Shown here: one piece after another, positions 6,358-14,004 of the stretch
How the letters are laid out: each line of letters starts with the position of its first letter
Position numbering within the stretch: the first letter of the stretch is position 1
From: CAYXEN01 sp964464035
Lineage (GTDB): Bacteria > Krumholzibacteriota > Krumholzibacteriia > WVZY01
DNA: 32,876 nt
Direction: 5' to 3'
Assembly (NCBI GenBank): GCA_964464035.1
Contig: CAYXEN010000024.1
Coordinates: 1 to 32,876, forward strand
Notes under the pieces: model-generated
Databases searched by the model: none
The model's input: only the letters and a program-made list of their open reading frames with translations
What the model was told of the DNA's origin: nothing
Translations under genes and position numbers: made by a program

Positions 6358-7717
6358 CGAGAAAACCATCAGATGGTCTCTTGGTGAAGCCCTGGAGGAC
6401 GAAGGGTACCGGGTCTTCAGCGCGGAAACGGGGGAAAAGGGAGAGGAACTCTTCAAGAAAAAATCACCGGACCTGGTTCTCCTCGATTACAAGTTGCCTG
6501 GAAACAACGGCCTCGAGGTTCTCAAGGCCCTCAAGGAGGCGGATCGATCGATCCCCGTGATAATGATGACTGCATACGGCGAGATCGAGACCGCCGTGGA
6601 GGCGATGAAAGCCGGAGCCTATGATTTCATCCTCAAGCCTTTTTCATTGGAAAAACTGAAAGTGGAGATCAAGAACGCGCTCGAAGTGGAAAGGTTGAAG
6701 AACGAGGTCACGTACCTGCGAACGAGATCCTCCAGCAAATCGATATTCAAGGATTTCATCGGCAACAGCGAGGTGATGAAGGACATCTTCTCCAAGATAC
6801 GAAAGATAGGCCAGAGCAAGGCGAACACGATCCTCGTAACGGGAGAGAGCGGCACCGGCAAGGAGTTGGTCGCCCGCGCCATTCATGCCTGCAGCCATGA
6901 CGAACCCAGACCTTTCATGGAGATAAACTGCGCGTCCGTTCCCGAGACGCTCCTCGAGAGCGAGCTCTTCGGCTACGAGAAGGGAGCGTTCACGGATGCC
7001 AAGTCGAGGAAGAAGGGCCTCGTCGAACTCGCTGAAGGCGGAACGTTGTTCCTGGACGAGATAGGAGAGATGGGCATAACGCTGCAGGCGAGGCTCCTGA
7101 GGGTGATAGAAAACAAGACTTTCAGGAGGGTCGGCGGCGTTCAAGACCTCCGCGTCAATACACGCATCATCTCAGCCACGAATCGTGACCTGGAGAAGGA
7201 GATAGCGGAGAAGAATTTCAGGAAAGACCTCTATTATCGTTTGAAGGTCATTCCTATATATATCCCGCCGCTGCGTGAGAGGAAAGAAGACATCCCGCTT
7301 CTCGTGAACCATTTCATCGAGCGTTTCAACCGGGAGCTCGGCAAGCAGGTGCAGCCGGCGTCGAAGGAACTGATAGAGACGCTCATGGTCTATGATTGGC
7401 CGGGCAACGTCCGGGAGCTCAAGAACGTAATTGAGAGGGCCATGCTGCTCGACGCCGAGAATGAGATTCTGATCTCCCACATGCCTCCGGAGATATCGGG
7501 AGGAAAGAAGGGCGGAGAGACCAGAAAGTCGGCCCAATTGGCTCAATCCTTCTATCCCATGACGTTGAAAGAGATGGAGAGAATACAGATAGAGAAGACG
7601 CTGGCCCAGACGGGAGGGAACAAGTCGAAGGCAGCGAACATTCTCGGTATATCCCGTCAGACGCTGCGGGAAAAGCTCAAGTCGTTCCAGAAGCACTCCG
7701 CTGAAGCGGCCGAGTGA
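6329..7717 (+). CDS. NtrC-type response regulator (receiver, sigma-54 AAA+, Fis HTH)
   Basis: A 462-residue enhancer-binding activator for sigma-54 RNA polymerase. The receiver (1-120) has the acidic pair DDE, phospho-accepting Asp near 52 (LLDYKLPG), Thr in MMTAYG and Lys in LKPFS, so it should be phosphorylated, presumably by the overlapping kinase. The AAA+ domain has Walker A GESGTGKE (about 171) and Walker B LFLDEIGEM. The sigma-54 contact loop reads GAFTDA (219-224) instead of GAFTGA. A Fis-type helix-turn-helix ends the protein (NKSKAANILGISRQTLREKL). ATG at 6329 is fixed by AAAGGAG eight bases upstream and by the receiver beginning there; the longer ORF from 6236 is only overlap with the kinase. 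Confidence 0.9.
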   Translation: MSRAILVIDDEKTIRWSLGEALEDEGYRVFSAETGEKGEELFKKKSPDLVLLDYKLPGNNGLEVLKALKEADRSIPVIMMTAYGEIETAVEAMKAGAYDFILKPFSLEKLKVEIKNALEVERLKNEVTYLRTRSSSKSIFKDFIGNSEVMKDIFSKIRKIGQSKANTILVTGESGTGKELVARAIHACSHDEPRPFMEINCASVPETLLESELFGYEKGAFTDAKSRKKGLVELAEGGTLFLDEIGEMGITLQARLLRVIENKTFRRVGGVQDLRVNTRIISATNRDLEKEIAEKNFRKDLYYRLKVIPIYIPPLRERKEDIPLLVNHFIERFNRELGKQVQPASKELIETLMVYDWPGNVRELKNVIERAMLLDAENEILISHMPPEISGGKKGGETRKSAQLAQSFYPMTLKEMERIQIEKTLAQTGGNKSKAANILGISRQTLREKLKSFQKHSAEAAE

Positions 7718-7864
7718 GAAAAGAGAATCGATAGAATTGTTGCCGCTCACTGGATGAAATATTTTCAATTCGGGCAGATCCTTCCCAAGTGCCTACCCGC
7801 CGCAAGACCTCTAATCCATTGTCCAGGGTAATATTTTCCCGATGAGGACTTTTTTTCTCCTCCG

Positions 7865-7879
7865 TGGCATGCCGGTTGC
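7865..7879 (+). promoter_or_regulatory. Sigma-54 promoter before the second kinase/regulator pair
   Basis: TGGCATG-CCGG-TTGC matches the -24/-12 consensus TGGCAYR-N4-TTGC at every defined position, with exact GG-N10-GC spacing. It lies in the intergenic gap and points at the kinase. The expected start is near 7890. The gap 7718-7864 shows no other gene. Confidence 0.8.
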
Positions 7880-7902
7880 CTATCGAAGGGGTGGTGATCG
7901 AC

Positions 7903-8772
7903 ATGGAACACGGAAAATCACGCGAAAAGAAAAAGAACGAGACGAGGACGGCGGGGGAGAAGTTGATAACCATTCTTGCCGCCCACGAGAGGAACGTCCG
8001 GGAGTTGAAGTGCCAGGCGGGAAGAATAGCCCCCGCGGTCAGCTGGAACGGAGCTGAATACGCTTCCGTTTTCTACGATCTGGAACAAGTGCTGTCGACC
8101 ATCATCCACGACGGCAAGAATTGTCTGGGCGCACTGAAGGGCTACACTTCACTGTTGAGGGGCGAGCTGGATCAAGCGGTCCGGGATACCGCGCAAGCAG
8201 CTAGGTACGCGGAGATCATAGCCAACGACATAGACTCTTTCGATAGATTCCTCAAGGGCCTTTCCATATACCGATTGAAAGGGGCGTTTTCCCGCCGGCC
8301 GACATCGTTTGCAATAATATTCAGGGAAGCCTTGGATACCTTTGCGCTTTTCAACGAAAAGAACGCCTCCGTCGATATCGACAACGAGGCCGGAGGGATC
8401 TTTCTCCTGCAGCCCGAGGCCTTGAAAAGGATTCTTGTCCACCTCCTCAGAAACGCCTACGAAAGCACCGGGGGCGAGGGAAGGATATCATTGAGCGTGG
8501 CCGAGGAAAGGAGCGGAAGATCCGCCCGCACGGAACGAGGCGGATTCGTGATCAAGGTTGCGGACGATGGATGTGGAATAGAGCAGGAGAAACTGGATTT
8601 CATCTGGAAGCCCTTCTACACGACCAAGCCCAAGCATTTCGGTTTGGGGCTCAGTTTCGTCGCCGTAGCAGCGGCGGCGGCCGGGATTTCAGTATCCTTG
8701 AGATCGACTCCGGGATCGGGCACGACGGTGTCCTTGCATATGAAAGTGAAAGGAGGAAGTTTTGAAGCTTAA
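7903..8772 (+). CDS. Short soluble histidine kinase (FlrB/FleS-like position)
   Basis: A roughly 289-residue cytoplasmic kinase with little room for a sensor domain. The phospho-accepting His is probably His69 in TIIHDGKNCLGAL, an unusual H box with D-G-K-N after the His. The ATPase part has LLRNAYES (about 181), ADDGCGIE, IWKPFYTTKP and FGLGLSFVA. The start is uncertain: ATG 7903 follows the expected sigma-54 transcript start by only about 12 bases; TTG 7963, after GGGGGAG, is another candidate and would shorten the protein by 20 residues. It overlaps the next regulator by 11 bases, so they form a pair. A small soluble kinase under sigma-54 control beside fliA recalls flrB, fleS and flgS. 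The flagellar role is inferred. Confidence 0.82.
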   Translation: MEHGKSREKKKNETRTAGEKLITILAAHERNVRELKCQAGRIAPAVSWNGAEYASVFYDLEQVLSTIIHDGKNCLGALKGYTSLLRGELDQAVRDTAQAARYAEIIANDIDSFDRFLKGLSIYRLKGAFSRRPTSFAIIFREALDTFALFNEKNASVDIDNEAGGIFLLQPEALKRILVHLLRNAYESTGGEGRISLSVAEERSGRSARTERGGFVIKVADDGCGIEQEKLDFIWKPFYTTKPKHFGLGLSFVAVAAAAAGISVSLRSTPGSGTTVSLHMKVKGGSFEA

Positions 8773-10153
8773 GAGACTTCTAGTGGTGGACGACGTTCCG
8801 CAGGTCAAGGACCTTCTCGTGGAGGCCTTGAAAACCGAATTCGACGTGACCGCGACCGGATCACCCGACGAGGCGCTCGAGTTGGTCAAGAACAACAACT
8901 TCGACTTGCTGATAACCGACATGGCCATGCCCGGGTTGAGCGGCGAGGACCTCATCCGGGAAGTAAGACGCCTGGGCAAGGAAATGGAAATCATCATAAT
9001 AACGGCCTATGGCAGCATCGAAAAAGCAACGAGGCTCATGCGCATGGGTGTTTATGATTACATCGAGAAGCCTTTCACGATCGACAAGATAAGGCACACT
9101 ATAGCGCAGGCTTTCAAGTTCTCGGATCTGAAGAAGGAGAACAAGACGCTGCAGCGCAAGATGCTGTATTATGAAAAAGTGCATGCCTTGATCGGCACCT
9201 CGAAACCGATGCAGGACGTCCGCGAGAAGATCAAGTTGATTGCGCCGACGCGGGCGACGGTCCTCATAACCGGGGAGAGCGGCACGGGCAAGGAAGTCAT
9301 AGCGCGGGAAATCCACAAGCTGAGCGAAAGGCGGGACAAGCCTTTCATCAAGATCAACTGCGCCTCGATCCCGGAGACCCTGCTGGAGAGCGAGTTGTTC
9401 GGACACGAAAAGGGTGCGTTCACCGGAGCGTTGAGAACGGTTCCGGGCAAGTTCGAGCTCGCGAATACGGGAACGATACTTCTAGATGAGATAGGCGAGA
9501 TGTCGGGAACCATCCAGGCGAAGCTCCTTCGGGTCCTCCAGGAGGGTGAATTCGATCGGGTCGGCGGCACCAAGCCCATAAAAGTGGACGTCCGCATAAT
9601 CGCCACGACCAACAGAAACCTGCGCAAGGAGATAGCCAAGGGGAACTTCAGGGATGATCTCTTCTACAGGCTGAACGTGGTCCCCTTGGAAGTTCCGCCC
9701 CTGAGGGACAGGAGAGAGGACATACCTCTCTTGGTGAAGCATTTCATCGAGGTCTTCTCACGCGAGAACGGCCGGGATCCGGTCAAGCTCTCGAACAAGG
9801 CCATGGAGAGACTCATGCATGCATACTGGAGAGGCAATGTCCGGGAGCTGGAGAACATAATAGAGAGGGCGATAATATTGGCGAACGGTGCGCCGATCGA
9901 CGAAAGTTTCTTCTCCTTCGAGGACGAGAAGGACGAGCAGATGTCGCGGCTGGGGCACACGTTCAAATACGGCTCGATCCGGGAAATGGAGAAGCTGATG
10001 ATCCTGGATCGATTGGCCGAGCACGCGGACAACAGGACGCGCGCGGCGAAGAGTCTCGACATCAGCGTTCGCACCTTGCGGAACAAGCTGAACGAGTACC
10101 GCAATGAAAGAAAACGGGAAATCGACACGATGGAACCGGTGGCGACGCTGTAA
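8762..10153 (+). CDS. NtrC-type response regulator (FlrC/FleR-like)
   Basis: A 463-residue sigma-54 activator. The receiver has the acidic pair VVDDV, phospho-accepting Asp53 (LLITDMAMPG), Thr in IITAYG and Lys in IEKPF. The AAA+ domain has GESGTGKE, a canonical GAFTGA loop (about 218-223) and LLDEIGEM. The C-terminal Fis-type helix-turn-helix is NRTRAAKSLDISVRTLRNKL. The start is TTG at 8762, preceded by AAAGGAGGAAG and overlapping the kinase stop, so translation is coupled. It shares the kinase's sigma-54 promoter and ends before a strong hairpin terminator, making a clean two-gene operon. By position and order it corresponds to FlrC/FleR in the Vibrio and Pseudomonas flagellar cascades; that role is inferred. 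Confidence 0.9.
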   Translation: MKLKRLLVVDDVPQVKDLLVEALKTEFDVTATGSPDEALELVKNNNFDLLITDMAMPGLSGEDLIREVRRLGKEMEIIIITAYGSIEKATRLMRMGVYDYIEKPFTIDKIRHTIAQAFKFSDLKKENKTLQRKMLYYEKVHALIGTSKPMQDVREKIKLIAPTRATVLITGESGTGKEVIAREIHKLSERRDKPFIKINCASIPETLLESELFGHEKGAFTGALRTVPGKFELANTGTILLDEIGEMSGTIQAKLLRVLQEGEFDRVGGTKPIKVDVRIIATTNRNLRKEIAKGNFRDDLFYRLNVVPLEVPPLRDRREDIPLLVKHFIEVFSRENGRDPVKLSNKAMERLMHAYWRGNVRELENIIERAIILANGAPIDESFFSFEDEKDEQMSRLGHTFKYGSIREMEKLMILDRLAEHADNRTRAAKSLDISVRTLRNKLNEYRNERKREIDTMEPVATL

Positions 10154-10224
10154 AATTAATCGGTGTCCGCGGAAAAAGTTTCCCTGACGAACCCCTTCCC
10201 GAACAGAGCGAACGCCGCCGCAAG

Positions 10225-10276
10225 AAAACGGGCTCCGTAATGCAAGCAATGACTGAGCATTACAGGAGCCCGTTTT
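10225..10276 (+). terminator. Strong intrinsic terminator, possibly bidirectional
   Basis: The left arm 10225-10243 and right arm 10257-10276 pair over 19 bases with one bulged T, around a 13-base loop, and the right arm ends in TTTT. The opposite strand also ends in TTTT, so it may work both ways. It separates the kinase/regulator operon from the fliA promoter 20 bases downstream and rules out the in-frame ATG at 10240 as the fliA start. Confidence 0.85.
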
Positions 10277-10296
10277 GTCGTGGCTACGGGGGGGGC

Positions 10297-10312
10297 AGGC
10301 ATGCTTTCTGCA
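10297..10312 (+). promoter_or_regulatory. Sigma-54 promoter before fliA
   Basis: AGGCATG-CTTT-CTGCA has the invariant GG and GC with exact N10 spacing and differs from the consensus at two less critical positions. Start expected near 10323. It lies between the terminator and the fliA coding region, where a promoter is needed. Confidence 0.65.
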
Positions 10313-10362
10313 GTTTCCAGCGACCGGCGGCAATGAAACGTGTAGCGAGAAATCAGAAAACA

Positions 10363-11214
10363 ATGGAAACTGCACCACAAGAAAACCTGGAAGAACTCTG
10401 GAAGAAGTTCCATGCTTCGCGTGACGACGCGGTGCGAGAAGCTTTGATTCTGTCCTACACGAGGCTCGTCAAGTACGTTGCAGGGAGGATAGAGATAGGG
10501 CTTCCAAGCTACGTCGACGTCGATGATCTATACAGCGCCGGCATACTCGGATTGATGCAGGCGATAGACAAGTTCGATCCCGAGCGGAACATAAAGTTCG
10601 AGACCTATGCTGTCCCCAGGATACGCGGAGCCATGCTCGATGAATTGCGGGCCCAGGACTGGTTCCCGCGCTCACTCAGGAAGAAGGCCAAGATCCTCGA
10701 GAAGGCCTTCGCCGAAGTCGAATCCAGGCTGGGGCGGGCCGCCACCGACAAGGAGATAGCCGGTTACCTCAAGATCCCCCTGGCAGATTACTACGACCTC
10801 ATGGACGAGGTATGCTTGACTACGCTCATATCGCTTGACATAGAGATAGCGAATTGCAGCGAAGGACTACATGCGGTCATCGGCCAGGAGAGCCAGCCCG
10901 CGGACAACAGCCGGGACCCGCTCCAGATGGTGGAAGACAAGGAGCTGGCCGAATTGATACGCAAGGTGCTGGAGGATCTTCCGGAAAAGGAAAGGCTCGT
11001 CCTGCACTTCTATTACTTCGAGGATATGACCCTCAAGGAAATCGGCGAGGTGCTCAACATATCGGAATCGCGCGTCTGCCAGATCCATACGAAGGCGACC
11101 CTTCGCTTGAGGGGGCGGATAACTCAGTACACCAAGGCTTATTCCCTGCGGCATCTCGCGGCGCGCTTGCGGCGTGAAGGCAAAAAGCGAAAGCTGGAGA
11201 AGGAACTCGCCTGA
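10363..11214 (+). CDS. fliA: FliA/WhiG-type sigma factor (sigma-28)
   Basis: An alternative sigma factor of the flagellar/sporulation class, about 283 residues. Region 2 is clear: LSYTRLVKYVAGRI, DVDDLYSAGILGLMQAIDKF, then FETYAVPRIRGAMLDELRAQDW, a hallmark of FliA/WhiG. Region 3 (DKEIAGYLKIP) follows, and region 4 holds LPEKERLVLHFYYFEDMTLKEIG and ISESRVCQIHTKA. The start is unsure: ATG 10363 leaves a leader of about 40 bases from the sigma-54 start, while in-frame ATG 10333 would leave about 10; neither has a good ribosome-binding site. The upstream in-frame ATG at 10240 lies in the terminator hairpin and is rejected. FliA drives late flagellar genes; a matching promoter occurs at 4107. WhiG-like use outside motility cannot be excluded. 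Confidence 0.88.
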   Translation: METAPQENLEELWKKFHASRDDAVREALILSYTRLVKYVAGRIEIGLPSYVDVDDLYSAGILGLMQAIDKFDPERNIKFETYAVPRIRGAMLDELRAQDWFPRSLRKKAKILEKAFAEVESRLGRAATDKEIAGYLKIPLADYYDLMDEVCLTTLISLDIEIANCSEGLHAVIGQESQPADNSRDPLQMVEDKELAELIRKVLEDLPEKERLVLHFYYFEDMTLKEIGEVLNISESRVCQIHTKATLRLRGRITQYTKAYSLRHLAARLRREGKKRKLEKELA

Positions 11215-11240
11215 CCTCCAGATCCCACCGGATTTTACCA

Positions 11241-11269
11241 TTGACACATTGGCAGGCGCCCATTAATGT
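11241..11269 (+). promoter_or_regulatory. Sigma-70 promoter for the FleQ-like regulator
   Basis: TTGACA (11241-11246), 17 bases, TAATGT (11264-11269). Expected start near 11276, only about 11 bases before the ATG. Confidence 0.7.
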
Positions 11270-11286
11270 AAAACCCGGTGATAATT

Positions 11287-12759
11287 ATGGAATTACAGTT
11301 CATAGCCGTTACGCGCGATCCGACAATACGCCAGTCCATCGAGAAGTTGTCCTCCAAAGATCAATGGGCGTTCGCTTTTTTCGAGCAGCCCGCGCACGTG
11401 ATGTCCGCCTCCCCGGAAAGAATCGATTTTCTCCTGATGGATGAACAAGCCTCCGATGGTAACTATATACCTTTCATAAAGAAAATGAGGAAACTTCATC
11501 CAGCGCTTCAAGTGATGGTGATAGGAGGTCCCAAAGCTCGGGAAGTACGCGAGCGGGAAAGGGAAGCCGGGGTGGACTGCTACTTCGCCAGGCCGATAGA
11601 AGAAGGGGAGTTGACGATAGCCCTCAAGCACCTGCTCGAGATCGCCAAGGTCAAGGCCGCCGCCGGCATCATAGGCAGATCCGCCTCGATGGAGGAAGTG
11701 GTGGAATCCATTCTCCTGGTCGCTCCAACCGAAGTGCCGATCCTGATCCAAGGCGAAAGCGGCACCGGCAAGGACGTGGTGGCCAGGGCGGTGCACGTGA
11801 TGAGCAGGAGGAGGGAAGGCCCGTTCGAGGCGATCAATTGCGCCTCCCTGGCGGAGGGGGTTCTCGAGAGCGAGCTCTTCGGGCACGAGAAGGGTTCCTT
11901 CACGGGGGCGGTGGCTCAGAGGCGCGGAGTGTTCGAAAGGGCGAACGGAGGCACTATCTTTCTGGACGAAGTGGGGGAAATGAGCCCCAACATGCAGGTC
12001 AGGCTTCTCCGCGTTCTCGAATCGGGAGAGGTCCTGCGTGTAGGAGGCGTCAAGAGTTTCAACGTCGACGTGCGCGTCATATCCGCCACCAACCGGAACC
12101 TGGCCGAAGCGGTGAGGGAAGGTTCTTTTCGCCAGGACCTGTTCTATAGACTGAAAGGCGTCACGCTGTACCTGCCGCCGCTGCGTGAGCGCAGGGAGGA
12201 CATTCCCGTGCTGGTCGACTATTTCATCTCCCAGGCGGGCAAGAAGCATGGGAAGCAGGTGAAGGGGATCGAAGCCGAGGCGATGAGGCGGTTGATGGAC
12301 CATTCGTGGCCGGGGAACGTGAGGGAGCTCAAGAATCTGGTGGACACACTCGTCGTCCTCAGCGGCGGAGACCGGATAAGAGCCTCGAGCGTCGAAGCGC
12401 AACTCCGAGGCGAAGAAAGGAGCACGCCGCCGCTCCTTCCGGTAGCGGCCAACAAGACCAAGGCGGAGGCGGAGCGCGAGATGATATACGCTTCCATCCT
12501 GGCGCTCCACCGGGACGTGCGCGAAGTATTGAACCTGTTGAGGGGATCCGTGGATGCGGGTCCCCTGGGCATGATGAAGGAGGTTCCGGCCAATCTTGGA
12601 GAAGAAGGCCGCCATATCGAGACCCTGGCTCAGATGGAGAGGGAGGCCATCCGTGAGGCCCTGCGCGCCAGCGGTGGAAACCGCCGCAAGGCGGCCTCGA
12701 TGCTTGGCATCTCGGAGCGAACGCTATATCGGAAAATAAAGCAGTACGGGCTGGTTTGA
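11287..12759 (+). CDS. FleQ/FlrA-like sigma-54 activator with a degenerate receiver
   Basis: About 490 residues. The N-terminal 115 look like a receiver that lost phosphorylation: the N-terminal acidic pair is missing (AVTRDPT), the switch Thr/Ser is Gly (VIGGPK, about 80) and the conserved Lys is Arg (YFARP, about 101), although Asp52 remains. FleQ and FlrA, master flagellar regulators, share this feature. The AAA+ domain has GESGTGKD and LDEVGEM, and the sigma-54 loop reads GSFTGA (about 203). A linker (ERSTPPLL, then EREMIYASILALHRDVREVLNLL) resembles that of Bacteroidetes sigma-54 regulators, and a Fis-type helix-turn-helix ends the protein. ATG 11287 is preferred; GTG 11278 is in frame but would be almost leaderless. 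The sigma-70 promoter suits the top of a cascade. FleQ binds c-di-GMP in Pseudomonas; whether this one does is unknown. Confidence 0.82.
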   Translation: MELQFIAVTRDPTIRQSIEKLSSKDQWAFAFFEQPAHVMSASPERIDFLLMDEQASDGNYIPFIKKMRKLHPALQVMVIGGPKAREVREREREAGVDCYFARPIEEGELTIALKHLLEIAKVKAAAGIIGRSASMEEVVESILLVAPTEVPILIQGESGTGKDVVARAVHVMSRRREGPFEAINCASLAEGVLESELFGHEKGSFTGAVAQRRGVFERANGGTIFLDEVGEMSPNMQVRLLRVLESGEVLRVGGVKSFNVDVRVISATNRNLAEAVREGSFRQDLFYRLKGVTLYLPPLRERREDIPVLVDYFISQAGKKHGKQVKGIEAEAMRRLMDHSWPGNVRELKNLVDTLVVLSGGDRIRASSVEAQLRGEERSTPPLLPVAANKTKAEAEREMIYASILALHRDVREVLNLLRGSVDAGPLGMMKEVPANLGEEGRHIETLAQMEREAIREALRASGGNRRKAASMLGISERTLYRKIKQYGLV

Positions 12760-12793
12760 CGCCGAACCTTCGCCCAAGGTACAGGGCTGCCGA

Positions 12794-12841
12794 TGCGGGG
12801 GGAAAAAGAGCTTTCCCGCGCAGCTTCCAAAGTGTATAATC
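12794..12841 (+). promoter_or_regulatory. Hairpin overlapping a TATAAT promoter for the PorV-like gene
   Basis: An imperfect inverted repeat (12794-12805 with 12812-12822; core GGGAAA/TTTCCC) is followed by TGTATAATC at 12833-12841. The right arm covers the -35 position. It may be the terminator of the FleQ-like gene (without a T run), an operator, or both. The rest of 12842-12970 is a leader of about 124 bases with nothing else recognised. Confidence 0.45.
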
Positions 12842-12970
12842 TTAATGGAAGTATCGAGCTCCTCATGTCCCATGCGCGGGCTGCGGACCAAGGCGGCTCT
12901 TCCCGTTTTCACCCCTGCTGTTTATGGAATCATTCGTGAACAACTTCTACCCATGCTTTATGGAAGCAAG

Positions 12971-13984
12971 ATGAATCTCAGACAGCTTTCCATCGCATTC
13001 TGCTTGATCTCCCTGCCCACGATAGCCTTCGGCACCAAGTACGCCGGGGATTTCATGAGCATGGGAGGCGGAGCTAGGGCGATGGGCATGGGAAGCGCTT
13101 TTGTCGCCGTCGGAGACGATGCTTCCACCGTTTTCTGGAACCCGGCGGGCATGTCCGGGTTCGACAAGCGGCAGGCTCTTTTCATGCACTCGGAGAGGTT
13201 CCGGCAACTCGAGAATTACAACTTCGCTTCCTTCGTGATGCCTTTCGACTATTTCGGCGGAGAGGAGCGCGGCGCAGCCCTTGGATTCGCCTTGATCCAT
13301 CTGGGCGGAGACGACATCGTCGTCACCAACGGCCTCGATTACCAGGAGAACAACGGCGTTCCCGGGTTTCAGCCGGAGGAGGGCGATGTATTGCTCTACG
13401 ACACGGCGGCGTTGCGGCGCGAGAGTCACAACGATCTCGCCCTGCTCAATTCGTTCGCTTTCACGACGGCGTGGGGAAAGGTCGGCGGAACCTTGAAGAT
13501 TCTCTACACGAACAGCATCGCGGGGTTCACCGGGTTCGGCATCGGGATCGATTTGGGTTTTCTCAAGGAGAACCTGTTGCCGAACTTGAACGTGGGCGCC
13601 AAGCTCCAGGATGCAACCGGCACCTACCGGAGCTGGAGCACCGGCACCAACGAATTCATTTCTCCGTCCTTGAAACTCGGGACTTCTTATCTCATCGAGT
13701 CTCGATCGCTCAGAGGATCGTTGTTGCTGGCCGCCGACGGTGACTTCTATTTCGAAAACCGACGCTATGCCTCCCAGTTCTGGGCCGGGAGCCTGAGCGC
13801 CGATCTCCATCTGGGCGCGGAGCTTCGCTTGCAGGAGAAGGTCATGCTGAGAGGCGGCCTGGATTCGGGAAACCCGACGGCCGGAGCCGGACTCAGATGG
13901 AACTTTCTCGGACTCGACTACGCTTACCTCCACCACGACAAGCTCGAAGCGACGCACCGCGTTTCGGCTTTCGTCGAGTTCTGA
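12971..13984 (+). CDS. PorV/PorQ-family outer-membrane beta-barrel protein
   Basis: A 337-residue exported protein. A signal peptide (MNLRQLSIAFCLISLPTIAFG) is followed by SMGGGARAMGMGSAFVAVGDDASTVFWNPAGM split over the first 60 mature residues, which is the hallmark of the PorV/PorQ (UPF0164, FadL-like) family. The remainder alternates short amphipathic strands with Gly/Asn turns and ends in aromatic Phe (FVEF), as barrels do. In Bacteroidetes PorV serves type 9 secretion, but many paralogues have other or unknown roles, and no other type 9 gene is seen here. ATG 12971 is chosen because the signal peptide starts there; ATG 12953 in frame is an alternative. The earlier in-frame ATG at 12845 is next to the -10 box. 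Its stop lies 20 bases from the end of the convergent transglycosylase gene. Confidence 0.8.
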   Translation: MNLRQLSIAFCLISLPTIAFGTKYAGDFMSMGGGARAMGMGSAFVAVGDDASTVFWNPAGMSGFDKRQALFMHSERFRQLENYNFASFVMPFDYFGGEERGAALGFALIHLGGDDIVVTNGLDYQENNGVPGFQPEEGDVLLYDTAALRRESHNDLALLNSFAFTTAWGKVGGTLKILYTNSIAGFTGFGIGIDLGFLKENLLPNLNVGAKLQDATGTYRSWSTGTNEFISPSLKLGTSYLIESRSLRGSLLLAADGDFYFENRRYASQFWAGSLSADLHLGAELRLQEKVMLRGGLDSGNPTAGAGLRWNFLGLDYAYLHHDKLEATHRVSAFVEF

Positions 13985-14004
13985 GCTCAGGGCTCGTTCT
14001 TCAC

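Noticed and set aside
4957..6456. Long minus-strand open frame opposite the first kinase
   Set aside because: It mirrors a well-supported kinase gene, has no recognisable domain or ribosome-binding site, and results from GC-rich codon bias. The same applies to the minus-strand frames at 11293-12615 and 12947-13957, and the plus-strand frame at 13897-15264 opposite mltD.
10152..10178. TAAA followed by GCGGAAAA after the second regulator
   Set aside because: Spacer is 14 and two -10 bases are wrong; a terminator follows and no gene would be served.
10240..10362. N-terminal extension of fliA from ATG 10240
   Set aside because: It begins inside a terminator hairpin and spans the sigma-54 promoter.
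12845..12970. N-terminal extension of the PorV-like protein from ATG 12845
   Set aside because: The start lies five bases from the -10 box and would place residues before a clean signal peptide.
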